Assembly: GCA_964636945.1 (NCBI GenBank)
Contig: CAZWVH010000014.1
Coordinates: 1 to 50,200, forward strand
Direction of reading: 5' to 3'
DNA: 50,200 nt
DNA from: CAZADA01 sp964636945
Lineage (GTDB): Bacteria; Pseudomonadota; Alphaproteobacteria; Caulobacterales; Maricaulaceae
The translations under genes were made by a program, and so were the position numbers. Every line of letters begins with the position of its first letter. The stretch's first letter is position 1. Of this stretch, positions 8,544-17,500 are shown one piece after another. A model generated the notes under the pieces. That model saw nothing but the letters and a program-made list of their open reading frames with translations, had not been told where the DNA came from and ran no database searches.

Positions 8544-9200
8544 TTACATGGCGTCAGTTTGCGGTTTGCGATGCGGATCGGCGAGCGCTTCTGCTTCCCA
8601 TTGTTTAAACTCACGCGTGGATAAAAGGGCATCCACATAGGCGCGCGTATCGGCTGACACGGGAAGATCATAACTGCGGATTCGCGTCGCATAGGGCGTC
8701 GCCATGGCGTCGACAATCGACCAATCGCCCAGCAAGAACGGCCCGCCAGACGAATAGCCGGCGGCCTTGCGCCACAGCGCTTCCAAAAGAGCCAGGTCGC
8801 TTTCCGCGGCTTCTGGAAATACGTTCAGCGGTTGTCCAATACGATGCAAATTCATGGGCGCGGCGGCGCGAAGTTCGGCATACGCCGAGTGCATCGTCGC
8901 CGACACCGCGCGTCCCACAGCCCGCAACGAGCCATTGCTTGGCCACAACACGCCAAAAGCGGACCGCTCGGCCGCCCATTCGCAAATGGCCAGAGAGTCC
9001 CAAATCACCAAATTGCTCAGTTCAAGCGCGGGCACCGTGCCGCTGGGGCTGACCGCGGTAATCTTTTCGCGCGTGTCATCGCGGTCTAAGCCAATCAGGT
9101 TGATCTTGAATGCAATTCCTGCGTGTTCCAGCGCCAGCCATGGCCGCATGGACCACGAAGAATACGCCGGATCACCAATGTGAAGGATGGGTGTCGCCAT
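8544..9200 (-). CDS. Glutathione S-transferase family protein
   Basis: 218 residues. N-terminal thioredoxin-fold GST domain with LHIGDPAYSSWSMRPWLALE (a Ser-rich active-site segment) and SPSGTVPALE, the cis-Pro turn that binds glutathione; helical C-terminal domain from about residue 90 with LGDWSIVDAMATPYATRI as the N-capping region. Resembles GSTs annotated as YfcF/YfcG-like or maleylacetoacetate isomerase-like, but the substrate is unknown. The ATG at 9200 is preferred over GTG at 9203 because AAGGGG lies 6 bp upstream. It starts 11 bp after mtnP ends, so they are co-transcribed. Confidence 0.9.
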   Translation of the reverse strand: MATPILHIGDPAYSSWSMRPWLALEHAGIAFKINLIGLDRDDTREKITAVSPSGTVPALELSNLVIWDSLAICEWAAERSAFGVLWPSNGSLRAVGRAVSATMHSAYAELRAAAPMNLHRIGQPLNVFPEAAESDLALLEALWRKAAGYSSGGPFLLGDWSIVDAMATPYATRIRSYDLPVSADTRAYVDALLSTREFKQWEAEALADPHRKPQTDAM

Positions 9201-9211
9201 CACTCGCCCCT

Positions 9212-10090
9212 TCAGACTTCAAACACACGGCCCGCGATGACTGACAACTTTGCAACAATGTCTGGATCGCGATGATCTGCTGGGGTCACAATGGCTGCAT
9301 CCAAGCAATTTTCAATCCCCTGCGGCGACGGCGTGCGGTCACGCGCCGACAGGACACCGGTCAAAGCTTTGACCGCTTGGCGCGCAGTGTCGGCGTTTCG
9401 TGTCATCACCTCCAGCACCGAACTGACATCCACCGGCCCGTGATCATCATGCCAACAATCATAATCGGTCACCATGCCCACAATAGCGAAGGGCAGCTCG
9501 GCCTCCCGAGCAAGCTTGGCCTCTGGCATGGCGGTCATGCCGATGATTTCACAACCCCAGGCGCGATAGAGTTCACTTTCCGCGCGCGTAGAAAATTGCG
9601 GACCCTCCATAATCAAATAGGTTCCGGCACGGTGGACCTGCCCTCCCACTGCTTCCACGGCGTCGCCGGTCAGTGCGCTCAATCGACCACAAACCGGATT
9701 AGCCATGGAGACGTGCGCGACGCAGCCCTCGCCGAAGAAGCTTTTTTCGCGTGCGAAGGTTCGGTCAATGATCTGATCGGCCAGCACAAAACTGCCCGGC
9801 GCCAGCTCTCCGCGCAATGACCCGCACGCTGAGAAGGAGACAATATCGGTACAGCCGGCCATCTTCAGCGCCGCGATATTGGCGCGTGCGTTCAAGCCCG
9901 TGGGGCTGATTGCGTGGCCACGGCCATGGCGTGGCAAGAACACCACCTCGATGCCAGATAGGCGACCACGGATGAGAGAATCTGAAGGATCGCCCCAGGG
10001 TGTGTTGAGGCGCTGCTCGCGCCGATCCTCTAGGCCTTCAATGGCATACAGGCCCGACCCGCCTATAATGCCAAGCACCCACTGGCTCAT
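9212..10090 (-). CDS. mtnP: S-methyl-5'-thioadenosine phosphorylase
   Basis: 292 residues. Purine nucleoside phosphorylase fold: VLGIIGGSGLYAIEGL with the phosphate-binding GGSGL, PRHGRGH, the substrate motif YLIMEGPQFSTRAES and IGMTAMPEAKLAREAELPFA with VTDYDCW. It cleaves methylthioadenosine (from polyamine or homoserine-lactone synthesis) to adenine and methylthioribose 1-phosphate. The ATG at 10090 has GGTGG upstream; a GTG at 10099 is possible. It lies 106 bp after petC and upstream of GST and apt; petABC-mtnP-apt neighbourhoods are common in alphaproteobacteria. Confidence 0.95.
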   Translation of the reverse strand: MSQWVLGIIGGSGLYAIEGLEDRREQRLNTPWGDPSDSLIRGRLSGIEVVFLPRHGRGHAISPTGLNARANIAALKMAGCTDIVSFSACGSLRGELAPGSFVLADQIIDRTFAREKSFFGEGCVAHVSMANPVCGRLSALTGDAVEAVGGQVHRAGTYLIMEGPQFSTRAESELYRAWGCEIIGMTAMPEAKLAREAELPFAIVGMVTDYDCWHDDHGPVDVSSVLEVMTRNADTARQAVKALTGVLSARDRTPSPQGIENCLDAAIVTPADHRDPDIVAKLSVIAGRVFEV

Positions 10091-10196
10091 TTCAGCCACC
10101 AGGCGGTTGGCACGAAACTCAATCTGGGAACCCTAAGCATTGGAGGATGACCAGAACGGTAAAGCGCCATCCTGTCGCCCCCTGCTGACTTCAGCT

Positions 10197-11156
10197 CTAA
10201 TGCTTCACATTACGCCAGATTTGACGATAGGAAAACCAAAGCAGGCCGGCCAAGATCAACAGATAAACGACGGTCTGGCGGCCAATGTTTTTGCGCGCCT
10301 CCATGTGCGGATGGGACGCCCATTCTAAGAAATGCGCCACGTCAGTCGACATTTGGACCGGGGTGGCCGGAGTGCCGTCACGATATTCGAAGGCCATACC
10401 GTCTAAGATCGGCGGCGCCATGGCGATAAACCCGCCAGCAGGCACTTTTGACGGATCGCCATCCCACGAACCCGACAAATCGCCTTCATAGTACTTATTA
10501 TAATAGCTACCGGGCGGAACCTCTAAGCCCTCGGGCGGCTCGACATACCCAAGCAATAATGATCGGAGATAGTCGGGGCCATGATGACGCGCCTTAGAGA
10601 TCGTCGAAAAATCCGGCGGCAAAGCGCCTCCGTTGGCGGCCTTGGCCTGAAGGTCATTTCTGTATGGGTTTGGAAAATAGTCCGAAGCGCCAGGAACACA
10701 GGCCGCTGGCGTTGGTTCCTCGAAACAGTCGATGGGATTGCCGCCTTCATCCAGAGGACTTAAAAACCGCACCTCTTGGCCGAACTCGGCGGCAATTTGT
10801 TTGATATAAGGGCTATCAATCGGGTTGGGGTTCTCGGAATCGTAGAATGGCGCGCCCTTATTCCCGAGGTGACGAAACGCCACCAAGTCCATGCCGTGGC
10901 ATTGCGCGCATACCTGCTTATACACCTGATAGCCACGCTGCATTGATGCGCGATCATACGAACCGAAAGGTCCCTGGAACGACCAGTGATAATGCTCCGG
11001 CGGCTCGGCGCCGCCCTCTGCTGACGCTGGCGACGCCAAGGTCAACACCAAAACCAAGGTCACCGCGCCCGCAAGGAGAAACGAGGCGGCGTCCAAAATG
11101 GCGCTTGACCGATTCTTCATCACGTGCCGTAAGCCTGACAACAATTTCAAAGCCAT
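10197..11156 (-). CDS. petC: Cytochrome c1, bc1 complex
   Basis: 319 residues from the ATG at 11156. Signal sequence with a hydrophobic core (about 23-42) cleaved near ASA47. Heme c site VCAQCHGMDL with Cys83, Cys86 and His87; likely axial Met in GGFIAMAPPI (Met246); C-terminal membrane anchor TVVYLLILAGLLWFSYRQIW (about 295-314). An extra Cys pair at about 144 and 153 sits in an inserted loop. It passes electrons from the Rieske protein to a soluble or membrane cytochrome c. A longer frame upstream overlaps petB and is rejected; the chosen start is 19 bp after the petB stop. Confidence 0.96.
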   Translation of the reverse strand: MALKLLSGLRHVMKNRSSAILDAASFLLAGAVTLVLVLTLASPASAEGGAEPPEHYHWSFQGPFGSYDRASMQRGYQVYKQVCAQCHGMDLVAFRHLGNKGAPFYDSENPNPIDSPYIKQIAAEFGQEVRFLSPLDEGGNPIDCFEEPTPAACVPGASDYFPNPYRNDLQAKAANGGALPPDFSTISKARHHGPDYLRSLLLGYVEPPEGLEVPPGSYYNKYYEGDLSGSWDGDPSKVPAGGFIAMAPPILDGMAFEYRDGTPATPVQMSTDVAHFLEWASHPHMEARKNIGRQTVVYLLILAGLLWFSYRQIWRNVKH

Positions 11157-11175
11157 GTCGTCCGCAGTCTCCACA

Positions 11176-12621
11176 CTATTCGGCCGGCGCTGCAGCGCCA
11201 ACACCGCCCCGATTACGCGATTGCTTTCCAAGTACAGACGCGTCAATCGACGCGGGCCTTTGCCTTGGTGTCTCAACAACACCGAGCAACGGTAAAATCA
11301 CCAAGAAGTACGCGAAATAGTAAGCCGTGAGGAAGCGTACAACCCATAACCAGGTCAACTGCGGCGGTTTGACCTCTTCGAATGAGGCATTGACCGTTGG
11401 TGCAAGCGATTGCTGTCGATCGTAGGCAGCCGCGCCGGTATCGAACACTTCGCGAACCGATTCGCCATCACGCTCATAAACGACGGCCCAATTGGACTCG
11501 CCCAGGCTGAATACGGGATCATCCGGATTTTGCGCGCCACCGACACCCAGCAGCAAGCACACAACCGCGAAAATCAAGAACATTTGACGCGCGATCGGCC
11601 GATAGCGCATGGACTTGACTTTTGAGGTGTCCAGCCACGGCACCACAAACAACACGCCGATGGCGGCAAACATGGCGATGACGCCACCAAGCTTGTCGGG
11701 GATCGCCCGCAGAATTGCATAGAATGGCAACAAGTACCATTCCGGCACGATGTGCGAAGGTGTCTTCAAGGGGTCAGCGGGGATATAATTATCTGTGTGA
11801 CCCAGAATGTTCGGCAGGAAAAACACAAACACCGCGAACATCACCAAAAACAGAACGAGAGCAAAGCCATCCTTGATCGTGTAATAGGGATGGAACGGCA
11901 CCGTGTCCGCTTTGAGGTGATCGGGCGTATCCCGGCGCACTTCCACGCCGGTTGGATTGTTATTGCCCGGCACGTGAAGCGCCCAGACATGCAACACCAC
12001 CACGCCGAAAATCATGAACGGCAGCAAATAGTGGAGCGAGAACATGCGGTTAAGCGTGGCATTGTCAATGCTGGGCGCGCCCTGGAACCACTCTTGGATA
12101 CCCGGACCGATGCCCGGCACCGCGCCGATGAGTGACGTGATCACGCTTGAGCCGTGATACGACATCTGACCCCACGGCAAAACGTAGCCCATGAACGCCG
12201 TTCCGATCATCAAGAAAAAGATGATCACACCAAGAATCCACAGCACTTCCCGCGGCTCTTTATAGGAACCGTAGTACAGGCCGCGGAACATGTGAATATA
12301 AACGGCGAGGAAAAACATGGATGCGCCGACCGCGTGAATGTAACGCAATAGCCAACCATTGGGCACATCGCGCATAATCCGCTCGACGCTGGCAAACGCC
12401 ATGTCAACGCTGGCCACATAGTGCATGGCGAGCATCACACCGGTGATGATCTGAATAACCAAGCACAGGGTCAAAATTCCGCCGAAAGTATACCAGTAAT
12501 TGAGATTTTTCGGCGTGGGGAAATCCACAAAACTGTCATAGGCGAGACGCGGCAGCGGCAAGCGCCTGTCTAGCCATTTCTCGAAACCTGTTTGGGGATT
12601 GTAGGTTGAAGGTCCGCTCAT
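11176..12621 (-). CDS. petB: Cytochrome b, bc1 complex
   Basis: 481 residues, longer than the roughly 410-445 usual in alphaproteobacteria. Eight membrane helices; heme b ligands His96 and His110 (YIHAVGASMFFLAVYIHMF) and His197 and His211 (SLHYLLPF...VVVLHVWALH); the quinol-site motif PEWYLLPFYAILR at 293-305. Two oddities: residues about 365-420, between the last two helices, hold a long polar, acidic insertion; and the Qo helix reads GQMSYHGSSVIT where GQMSFWGATVIT is typical. C-terminal tail (about 455-481) is extended. It catalyses the Q-cycle with PetA and PetC. Middle gene of petABC. Confidence 0.97.
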   Translation of the reverse strand: MSGPSTYNPQTGFEKWLDRRLPLPRLAYDSFVDFPTPKNLNYWYTFGGILTLCLVIQIITGVMLAMHYVASVDMAFASVERIMRDVPNGWLLRYIHAVGASMFFLAVYIHMFRGLYYGSYKEPREVLWILGVIIFFLMIGTAFMGYVLPWGQMSYHGSSVITSLIGAVPGIGPGIQEWFQGAPSIDNATLNRMFSLHYLLPFMIFGVVVLHVWALHVPGNNNPTGVEVRRDTPDHLKADTVPFHPYYTIKDGFALVLFLVMFAVFVFFLPNILGHTDNYIPADPLKTPSHIVPEWYLLPFYAILRAIPDKLGGVIAMFAAIGVLFVVPWLDTSKVKSMRYRPIARQMFLIFAVVCLLLGVGGAQNPDDPVFSLGESNWAVVYERDGESVREVFDTGAAAYDRQQSLAPTVNASFEEVKPPQLTWLWVVRFLTAYYFAYFLVILPLLGVVETPRQRPASIDASVLGKQSRNRGGVGAAAPAE

Positions 12622-12640
12622 TGGTCAAAAAACCTTGCCG

Positions 12641-13210
12641 TTACAGCGATATCTTGATTGTGGAATCTGTGGTGTACTCATAGTCGGGGATCGGAAGATT
12701 CAGCGGCGCTGGCCCCTTACGCACCCGGCCTGACGTGTCGTAATGCGATGCATGGCACGGACAGTACCAACCGCCGTAATCGCCAGCGCCATCGCCCACG
12801 GGCACGCAGCCCAAATGCGTGCAGCTGCCGAACATCACGAGATACTGAGGTTTCAGATTACCATCGGTGGCGGGGCGCAAGCGCTCCTCGTCTGTCTGAG
12901 GATCCTTTAACCGGTCAACGTCGACCGCTCGGGCTGCGTCGATTTCACCCTGTGTGCGATGGCGAACAAACACCGGTTTGCCGCCAATCAAAATGCGGAT
13001 TTCAGAACCTTCCAACAGAGCGCCGACGTCCACATCCGCACTAGACGCCGCCAACGTGTCGCCGGCGGGGTTCATGGAGTCGATCAACGACCAGCCGAAC
13101 AAGCCCGCCCCCGCGGCGGCGAATGCGCCGGTGGCGATGTGGATAAAGTCGCGCCGGGTGGGTTCACCCTCGCCCGCCACGTCACCGGTTTGATGCGTAA
13201 TGTCACTCAC
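12641..13210 (-). CDS. petA: Rieske iron-sulfur subunit, bc1 complex
   Basis: 189 residues. Cluster-binding motifs CTHLGC (130-135) and CPCHASH (150-156) supply two Cys and two His to a [2Fe-2S] centre plus the disulfide pair. The N-terminus has a twin-arginine-type segment TRRDFIHIATGAF (about 18-30) and a membrane helix to about 45, as expected for Tat-inserted Rieske proteins. The start is GTG at 13210 with AGGA upstream. First gene of petABC, 19 bp before petB, divergent from trmL. Confidence 0.97.
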   Translation of the reverse strand: MSDITHQTGDVAGEGEPTRRDFIHIATGAFAAAGAGLFGWSLIDSMNPAGDTLAASSADVDVGALLEGSEIRILIGGKPVFVRHRTQGEIDAARAVDVDRLKDPQTDEERLRPATDGNLKPQYLVMFGSCTHLGCVPVGDGAGDYGGWYCPCHASHYDTSGRVRKGPAPLNLPIPDYEYTTDSTIKISL

Positions 13211-13341
13211 CGTGGAGTCCTCGCGTCACCATCTCTTGAACCGACCAGCCCGCCTTTCCACTGGCGCTCCGTCCGCCCACTTGAAATAAGCCCCTGACCG
13301 ACGAACAGCGCTGCGTCTCAACGACGCAATGCGCAGAATTC

Positions 13342-13827
13342 ATGCAGGATTGGGATAAAGTGCGCCTGGCTTTGTATCAACCCGACATCCCACAGAATGT
13401 GGGTGCGGCTATGCGTCTCGCCGCATGCTTTGGCGCACCCATGGACATTATCGAACCATGCGGATTCGCATTGACCGACAAGGGATTGCGCCGCACGGCG
13501 ATGGATTATGGCGAGTTGGCTCTCGTCAAACGTCATGCGTCATGGTCCTGCTTTCGTGATGACATGGCCCGCTCGTCGCGACTGATTTTGCTCACCACAC
13601 AGGGCGCCAAGCCCTTGTGGGAGTTTTCGTTTCACCCCGATGACGTCGTTTTATGCGGTCGCGAAAGCGCCGGCGTACCGCCGGATGTGCATAATGCAGT
13701 CCATGAGCGCGTGGTGATTCCCCTTTCGCCCGCGGCCCGTTCGCTCAATGTGGTCACCGCCGCCGCCGTCGCCCTGGCTGAAGCGTCACGGCAATTGGGC
13801 TTGGCGGGCATGGCCGGCCCGTCGTAA
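13342..13827 (+). CDS. trmL: tRNA (cytidine/uridine-34 2'-O) methyltransferase
   Basis: 161 residues, typical length. SPOUT fold: N-terminal LALYQPDIPQNVGAAMRLAACFG, then the trefoil-knot SAM site with VVLCGRESAGVP, VVIPLSPAARSLNVVTAAAVALAEA. It methylates the wobble ribose of leucine tRNAs. No strong ribosome site before the ATG at 13342. It is divergent from petABC and 45 bp upstream of hemF, so probably co-transcribed with hemF. Confidence 0.94.
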   Translation: MQDWDKVRLALYQPDIPQNVGAAMRLAACFGAPMDIIEPCGFALTDKGLRRTAMDYGELALVKRHASWSCFRDDMARSSRLILLTTQGAKPLWEFSFHPDDVVLCGRESAGVPPDVHNAVHERVVIPLSPAARSLNVVTAAAVALAEASRQLGLAGMAGPS

Positions 13828-13872
13828 CTCCATTTCATACGCTCAATATCCTCAACCGACCGTCAGGCAGCC

Positions 13873-14763
13873 ATGACCCCCGCGCTCCATCCCGACATCG
13901 AACAGCATAAGCACGCCGCCCGCGCCTTCTTTGAAGACCTGCGCGATCGGATTTGCGCGGAATTTGAACGCATTGAGGATGAGGCGGGACCGCCGCTCTA
14001 CTCTGGCGCGCCGGGCCGATTTGAACGCCACGCCTGGACGCGTGGGGATGGCTCAAAGGACGAAGGCGGCGGCGTGGGCGCCCTCATGCACGGCAAAGTG
14101 TTCGAAAAGGTCGGCGTGCATTGTTCCACGGTCTACGGTGAGTTTTCCGAGGAATTTCGCGGCAATATTCCCGGCGCCGATGAGGATCCCACGTTTTGGG
14201 CCAGCGGCATTTCCCTCATCGCCCATCTGACCAATCCACGGATTCCAGCCGTTCACATGAATACGCGCTTTGTGGTGACGGCCAAATCCTGGTTCGGCGG
14301 CGGCTCGGATCTCACGCCGGTGCTGGATTATCAGCGCCACGCTGAGTTTCCTGATGCGATCGCGTTCCACTCTGCGCTCAAATCCGCCTGTGACCGCCAT
14401 CACGGCGACTATTATCCCAAGTTTAAAACCTGGGCGGATGAGTATTTCTTCCTGCCGCACCGCAATGAACCGCGCGGAATTGGCGGGATTTTCTTTGATT
14501 ATCACAATACCGGCGACTTTGCGGCCGACTTCGCCTTCGCAAAAGACCAGGCCGAGGCATTTTTAGAGATTTATCCAAAAATCGTACGCCAACGCATGAA
14601 AGAAAGCTGGACGCCTGCCGAGCGCGAGGAACAACTCACCCGCCGCGGCCGGTATGTGGAGTTCAATTTGCTGTATGACCGCGGGACGTTGTTTGGCCTG
14701 AAAACCGGCGGCAATGTGGAGACCATCTTGTCCTCCATGCCGCCTGTCGTGAAGTGGGCTTAA
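13873..14763 (+). CDS. hemF: Oxygen-dependent coproporphyrinogen III oxidase
   Basis: 296 residues. Oxidative decarboxylation of coproporphyrinogen III to protoporphyrinogen IX in heme synthesis. Family motifs: FERHAWTRGDGSKDEGGGVG, STVYGEFSEEF, HMNTRFVVTAKSWFGGGSDLTP, FFLPHRNEPRGIGGIFFDY, and RRGRYVEFNLLYDRGTLFGL with the C-terminal SSMPPVVKWA. The oxygen-dependent form, next to bc1 genes, fits an aerobic respirer. Follows trmL by 45 bp; convergent with the HdeD-like gene 16 bp downstream. Confidence 0.98.
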   Translation: MTPALHPDIEQHKHAARAFFEDLRDRICAEFERIEDEAGPPLYSGAPGRFERHAWTRGDGSKDEGGGVGALMHGKVFEKVGVHCSTVYGEFSEEFRGNIPGADEDPTFWASGISLIAHLTNPRIPAVHMNTRFVVTAKSWFGGGSDLTPVLDYQRHAEFPDAIAFHSALKSACDRHHGDYYPKFKTWADEYFFLPHRNEPRGIGGIFFDYHNTGDFAADFAFAKDQAEAFLEIYPKIVRQRMKESWTPAEREEQLTRRGRYVEFNLLYDRGTLFGLKTGGNVETILSSMPPVVKWA

Positions 14764-14779
14764 TCCGCCACGCGGCCGA

Positions 14780-15394
14780 TTACAGCGCTTCTTGCAGCTT
14801 TTCCCCCACTTCGCGGACCTTTTCGCCCGCTTTGCGAATCGTCTCGGCCACCATCACCATGCCAATGCCCGTGGAGATGAAGTTGACGCCCACCAACAGG
14901 CCGAGCACCACGAGCGATGCGCTCGGCAGACCGGCGGCAATAATGAGGCCGGCTGCGATACTGACCCCACCGGAGAACAGCATCCATAACCACCCCTCAG
15001 CGGGACGCATCTGAAACGCCAATGACAGATGTGACGCGCCTTCCAAGAGAAAGATCACAGCGATCACTAAGGTCAACGCTATCAGGCCGGCGGCGGGGTT
15101 AAACAGCAAGACCAAGCCTGCGCCCATCGTGAATAACGCCAGAAGCAGTGCGCCAAAAAACGGACCCGACCCACGCAATGAAAACGCGCCCGCAAGCGCG
15201 GCTCCACCGGCCAATACAAACACCAGACCGATCACATAATTGGCGGCCAAGCTGAAAACAATCGGAAAGAAAACCGCGAGAACGCCAATCACGATATGTG
15301 CAATTCCGCCCCAAAACAGCCATTTGCGTCCTTTCCTGACACCGTCGAGTGTGGCTGGATCAGCAACATCTCCGTCCGCAACTGGCTCGCTCAT
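14780..15394 (-). CDS. HdeD/DUF308-family membrane protein
   Basis: 204 residues. Six predicted membrane helices in three hairpins, starting GRKWLFWGGIAHIVIGVLAV and including a segment FLLEGASHLSLAFQMRPAEGW typical of HdeD-like proteins, followed by GWLWMLFSGGVSIAAGLII. HdeD of Escherichia coli is linked to acid resistance at high cell density; role here unknown. The C-terminal about 20 residues (IRKAGEKVREVGEKLQEAL) form a charged amphipathic helix. It is divergent from the OmpA-family gene and convergent with hemF. Confidence 0.88.
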   Translation of the reverse strand: MSEPVADGDVADPATLDGVRKGRKWLFWGGIAHIVIGVLAVFFPIVFSLAANYVIGLVFVLAGGAALAGAFSLRGSGPFFGALLLALFTMGAGLVLLFNPAAGLIALTLVIAVIFLLEGASHLSLAFQMRPAEGWLWMLFSGGVSIAAGLIIAAGLPSASLVVLGLLVGVNFISTGIGMVMVAETIRKAGEKVREVGEKLQEAL

Positions 15395-15499
15395 GATCAG
15401 TCTCCGCTAAAGTAATATCGATTGTACGATCAATAGAGTACCGCAGTCTCTTTGCTTTGACGAGATCAAAGTTCAGTCAAGGTTTGAATTCCAGATTGC

Positions 15500-15528
15500 T
15501 TGGCAAAACGCTCGGCTCGCCTTACAGT
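15500..15528 (+). promoter_or_regulatory. Possible housekeeping promoter for the OmpA-family gene
   Basis: TTGGCA (15500-15505) and TACAGT (15523-15528) with 17-bp spacing, about 70 bp before the ATG at 15601. Each box is a four- or five-of-six match to the sigma-70 consensus, so the call is only suggestive. Confidence 0.3.
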
Positions 15529-15600
15529 TGTTGGCGTGGTGCGAGAGCACGTTACGTCGAAGGCCGCCGGCTCAGCCGGGACAATTGGGGGGGAAGAGCG

Positions 15601-16593
15601 ATGGCAATGGCGCTGGAGTTTAAAGTTTTGGCACTCAAAACTCTGGCTGTGAGCGCGCTCACAGCCGTATTCACAGTCGCGGGCCCGGCTCTGGCCGTTC
15701 AAGATGACGTTGACGGCTCGGCCGACCACCCCATGGTCGGCAGGTATGAGGGCTCGGTGATCAAATCGCACCAAATCCAAGAATACGCTGAAGAATTTTT
15801 CCCAAGCCAAGCCTTCGGCAATGACGGCGATGACAATCCGGCCGCCTATTCGGTGGCCATCGCCGGCAAAGTCACCCGCATCCATTATGAAGGCCCGCAG
15901 AACCGGTCCGCGCTGGAGGTCGTGCGCAACTATCAGTCCGCGCTGGAAGGCAATGACTTTGAGACCGTGTTTTTCTGCGTGAACAAGGACTGCGGCGAGG
16001 ACGCGGAGTTCTGGGAGATCGCCCGCGGCGGGGTTGGTCTGTTTCCAGCTTGGGAATCCAACACCTATGGTCTGTTCAAGCTCGCCCGCGCGGAAGGCGA
16101 TATTTATGTGGCCGTGTTCGCGCTGGATTACTCCAATCCGGCTCGGGCCGAGATTGTTGTGCGCGTGGGTGAATTGCGCCCGGTGGAGCTGGACAAGGTC
16201 AGCGTCTATTCTGCCGACACCATCGCCCAAAAACTCAACTCCCAAGGACGCATCGCGCTTTATGCGATCGAGTTTGACCATGACAGCGACGTGATCAAAG
16301 CCTCGTCGGATGAACAGATCGCTGAAATTGCCGCGTTCTTGACCACCAACGCCAACATCAACGTGCTTGTGGTGGGCCATTCGGACATGACCGGCGGGCT
16401 CGATTACAACCAATCACTGTCGGAACGCCGCGCTAAGGCGGTGGTGGAGCGCTTATCCTCCGACTCTGGCATTGCTCGTGATCGGTTGGCCGGCATCGGC
16501 GTTGGCCCCGCCTCGCCTGTCGCATCCAACCGCAGCGAAGACGGCCGCGCACGTAACCGCCGCGTGGAGATTGTCGATCGCGGGGTTGATTAA
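15601..16593 (+). CDS. OmpA-family outer-membrane/peptidoglycan-associated protein
   Basis: 330 residues from the ATG at 15601, chosen because GGGGGGGAAG lies upstream and a signal peptide follows (LALKTLAVSALTAVFTVAGPALAVQ). The C-terminal OmpA domain (about 220-330) has IEFDHDSDVIKASSDEQI, VVGHSDMTGGLDYNQSLSERRAKAV, the LAGIGVG turn and RNRRVEIVDR with Asp and Arg for diaminopimelate binding. The N-terminal part (about 45-200) includes VTRIHYEGPQNRSALEVVRNYQ and a Cys pair FFCVNKDCG, a layout I associate with DUF4892-type OmpA proteins, less certainly. It probably tethers the outer membrane to peptidoglycan. Confidence 0.9.
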   Translation: MAMALEFKVLALKTLAVSALTAVFTVAGPALAVQDDVDGSADHPMVGRYEGSVIKSHQIQEYAEEFFPSQAFGNDGDDNPAAYSVAIAGKVTRIHYEGPQNRSALEVVRNYQSALEGNDFETVFFCVNKDCGEDAEFWEIARGGVGLFPAWESNTYGLFKLARAEGDIYVAVFALDYSNPARAEIVVRVGELRPVELDKVSVYSADTIAQKLNSQGRIALYAIEFDHDSDVIKASSDEQIAEIAAFLTTNANINVLVVGHSDMTGGLDYNQSLSERRAKAVVERLSSDSGIARDRLAGIGVGPASPVASNRSEDGRARNRRVEIVDRGVD

Positions 16594-16623
16594 GATCAGC
16601 CCATGGCTTCGAGCGCGTTGCAT

Positions 16624-17463
16624 CTATTCCTCCACCGACGCCATCAAATACGGCGTGGGATCGACCGACCGATAGCCGGGGGTGTTTTCAATCAGATGTT
16701 TGAGCCAGTGATTGTGGCCCGCGCCATAAAACACCACGACGCGATCGCCAGGTTCGGTCACATCTTGGAGCTTAGCGAAAATCTTGGCGTTGCGCAGAAA
16801 CCACATGGCGTTGAGCTCGGAGCCAGGCTGCGCTTCGCCCAAATCGTACTCTAACAAGGCATAATAGAAATCAGCCGAGGACATCACGCCTGTGTTCGTT
16901 TCCGCCAAGGCTCGACCCAAATGCAAACTGTTCAATCTTTGCTGCTCTGCCTCAATCGTCGCGCCGAACTCGTCGAGAAAGGCCTGAAGTTCTACCTGGC
17001 GCCCGCTGGCTTCGGCATGCGCCATAACGGCGCCAAATGGAAAATATCCCGGCTCATCGCCGCTGGGTTGTTCGTCAATACCGTAGACACGCGTGACGCC
17101 AGTCTCCGCCGCCAGTCGCAAGCCCAATTGCACTCGTTCATTCCGATTCTCCGTCAATACGTCCGCCGAAAAATCGTCAAAAGGCGGGTATCGGTACTCC
17201 GGCGGCTCAGTCACCGCTTCCAGTGCGACAACCGTCGGCTCGAACGTCGCCAAGGATTGAGCAATGGCGTCCAACTCCGCTTGTCGGTCGGGCGCCAGCA
17301 CATCCATCGCTTCAGCGCTGATCAGGTCGCTTTCCGACGGAATGAAATGGAACGTCCCGATCAGCATCACCTGCACGTCCTGGTCGGAAGGTTCGGATTG
17401 GACCGCCCCGCTGACCTGTCCCAATGCCAGCACAGCGAGCAGCGGCGCGATCCAATGTTTCAT
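16624..17463 (-). CDS. DUF5694 / TraB-ChaN-like periplasmic protein
   Basis: 279 residues. Signal peptide (HWIAPLLAVLALGQVSGAVQ). It has VMLIGTFHFIPSESD, with Gly36-Thr-Phe-His39, and near the end VVFYGAGHNHWL with Gly247-Ala-Gly-His250. Such paired GxxH motifs are features of the TraB/Tiki/ChaN/EreA superfamily, whose members are metal-dependent hydrolases or heme/iron-binding proteins; DUF5694 is the closest family I recognise. It is the last gene of a unit with the LVIVD lipoprotein (37-bp gap) and the DUF305 protein. Ribosome site GGAAG. Function unknown; a metal-linked role is inferred from both motif and neighbours. Confidence 0.82.
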   Translation of the reverse strand: MKHWIAPLLAVLALGQVSGAVQSEPSDQDVQVMLIGTFHFIPSESDLISAEAMDVLAPDRQAELDAIAQSLATFEPTVVALEAVTEPPEYRYPPFDDFSADVLTENRNERVQLGLRLAAETGVTRVYGIDEQPSGDEPGYFPFGAVMAHAEASGRQVELQAFLDEFGATIEAEQQRLNSLHLGRALAETNTGVMSSADFYYALLEYDLGEAQPGSELNAMWFLRNAKIFAKLQDVTEPGDRVVVFYGAGHNHWLKHLIENTPGYRSVDPTPYLMASVEE

Positions 17464-17500
17464 TACTTACATTCTTCCACGATATGGGACGGTTTGGCGC

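Noticed and set aside
9272..9820. Open plus-strand frame of 182 codons within mtnP
   Set aside because: It is antisense to a clearly conserved MtnP frame.
15466..16413. Open minus-strand frame of 315 codons
   Set aside because: It is antisense to the OmpA-family gene and its composition is an antisense product; no start signal.
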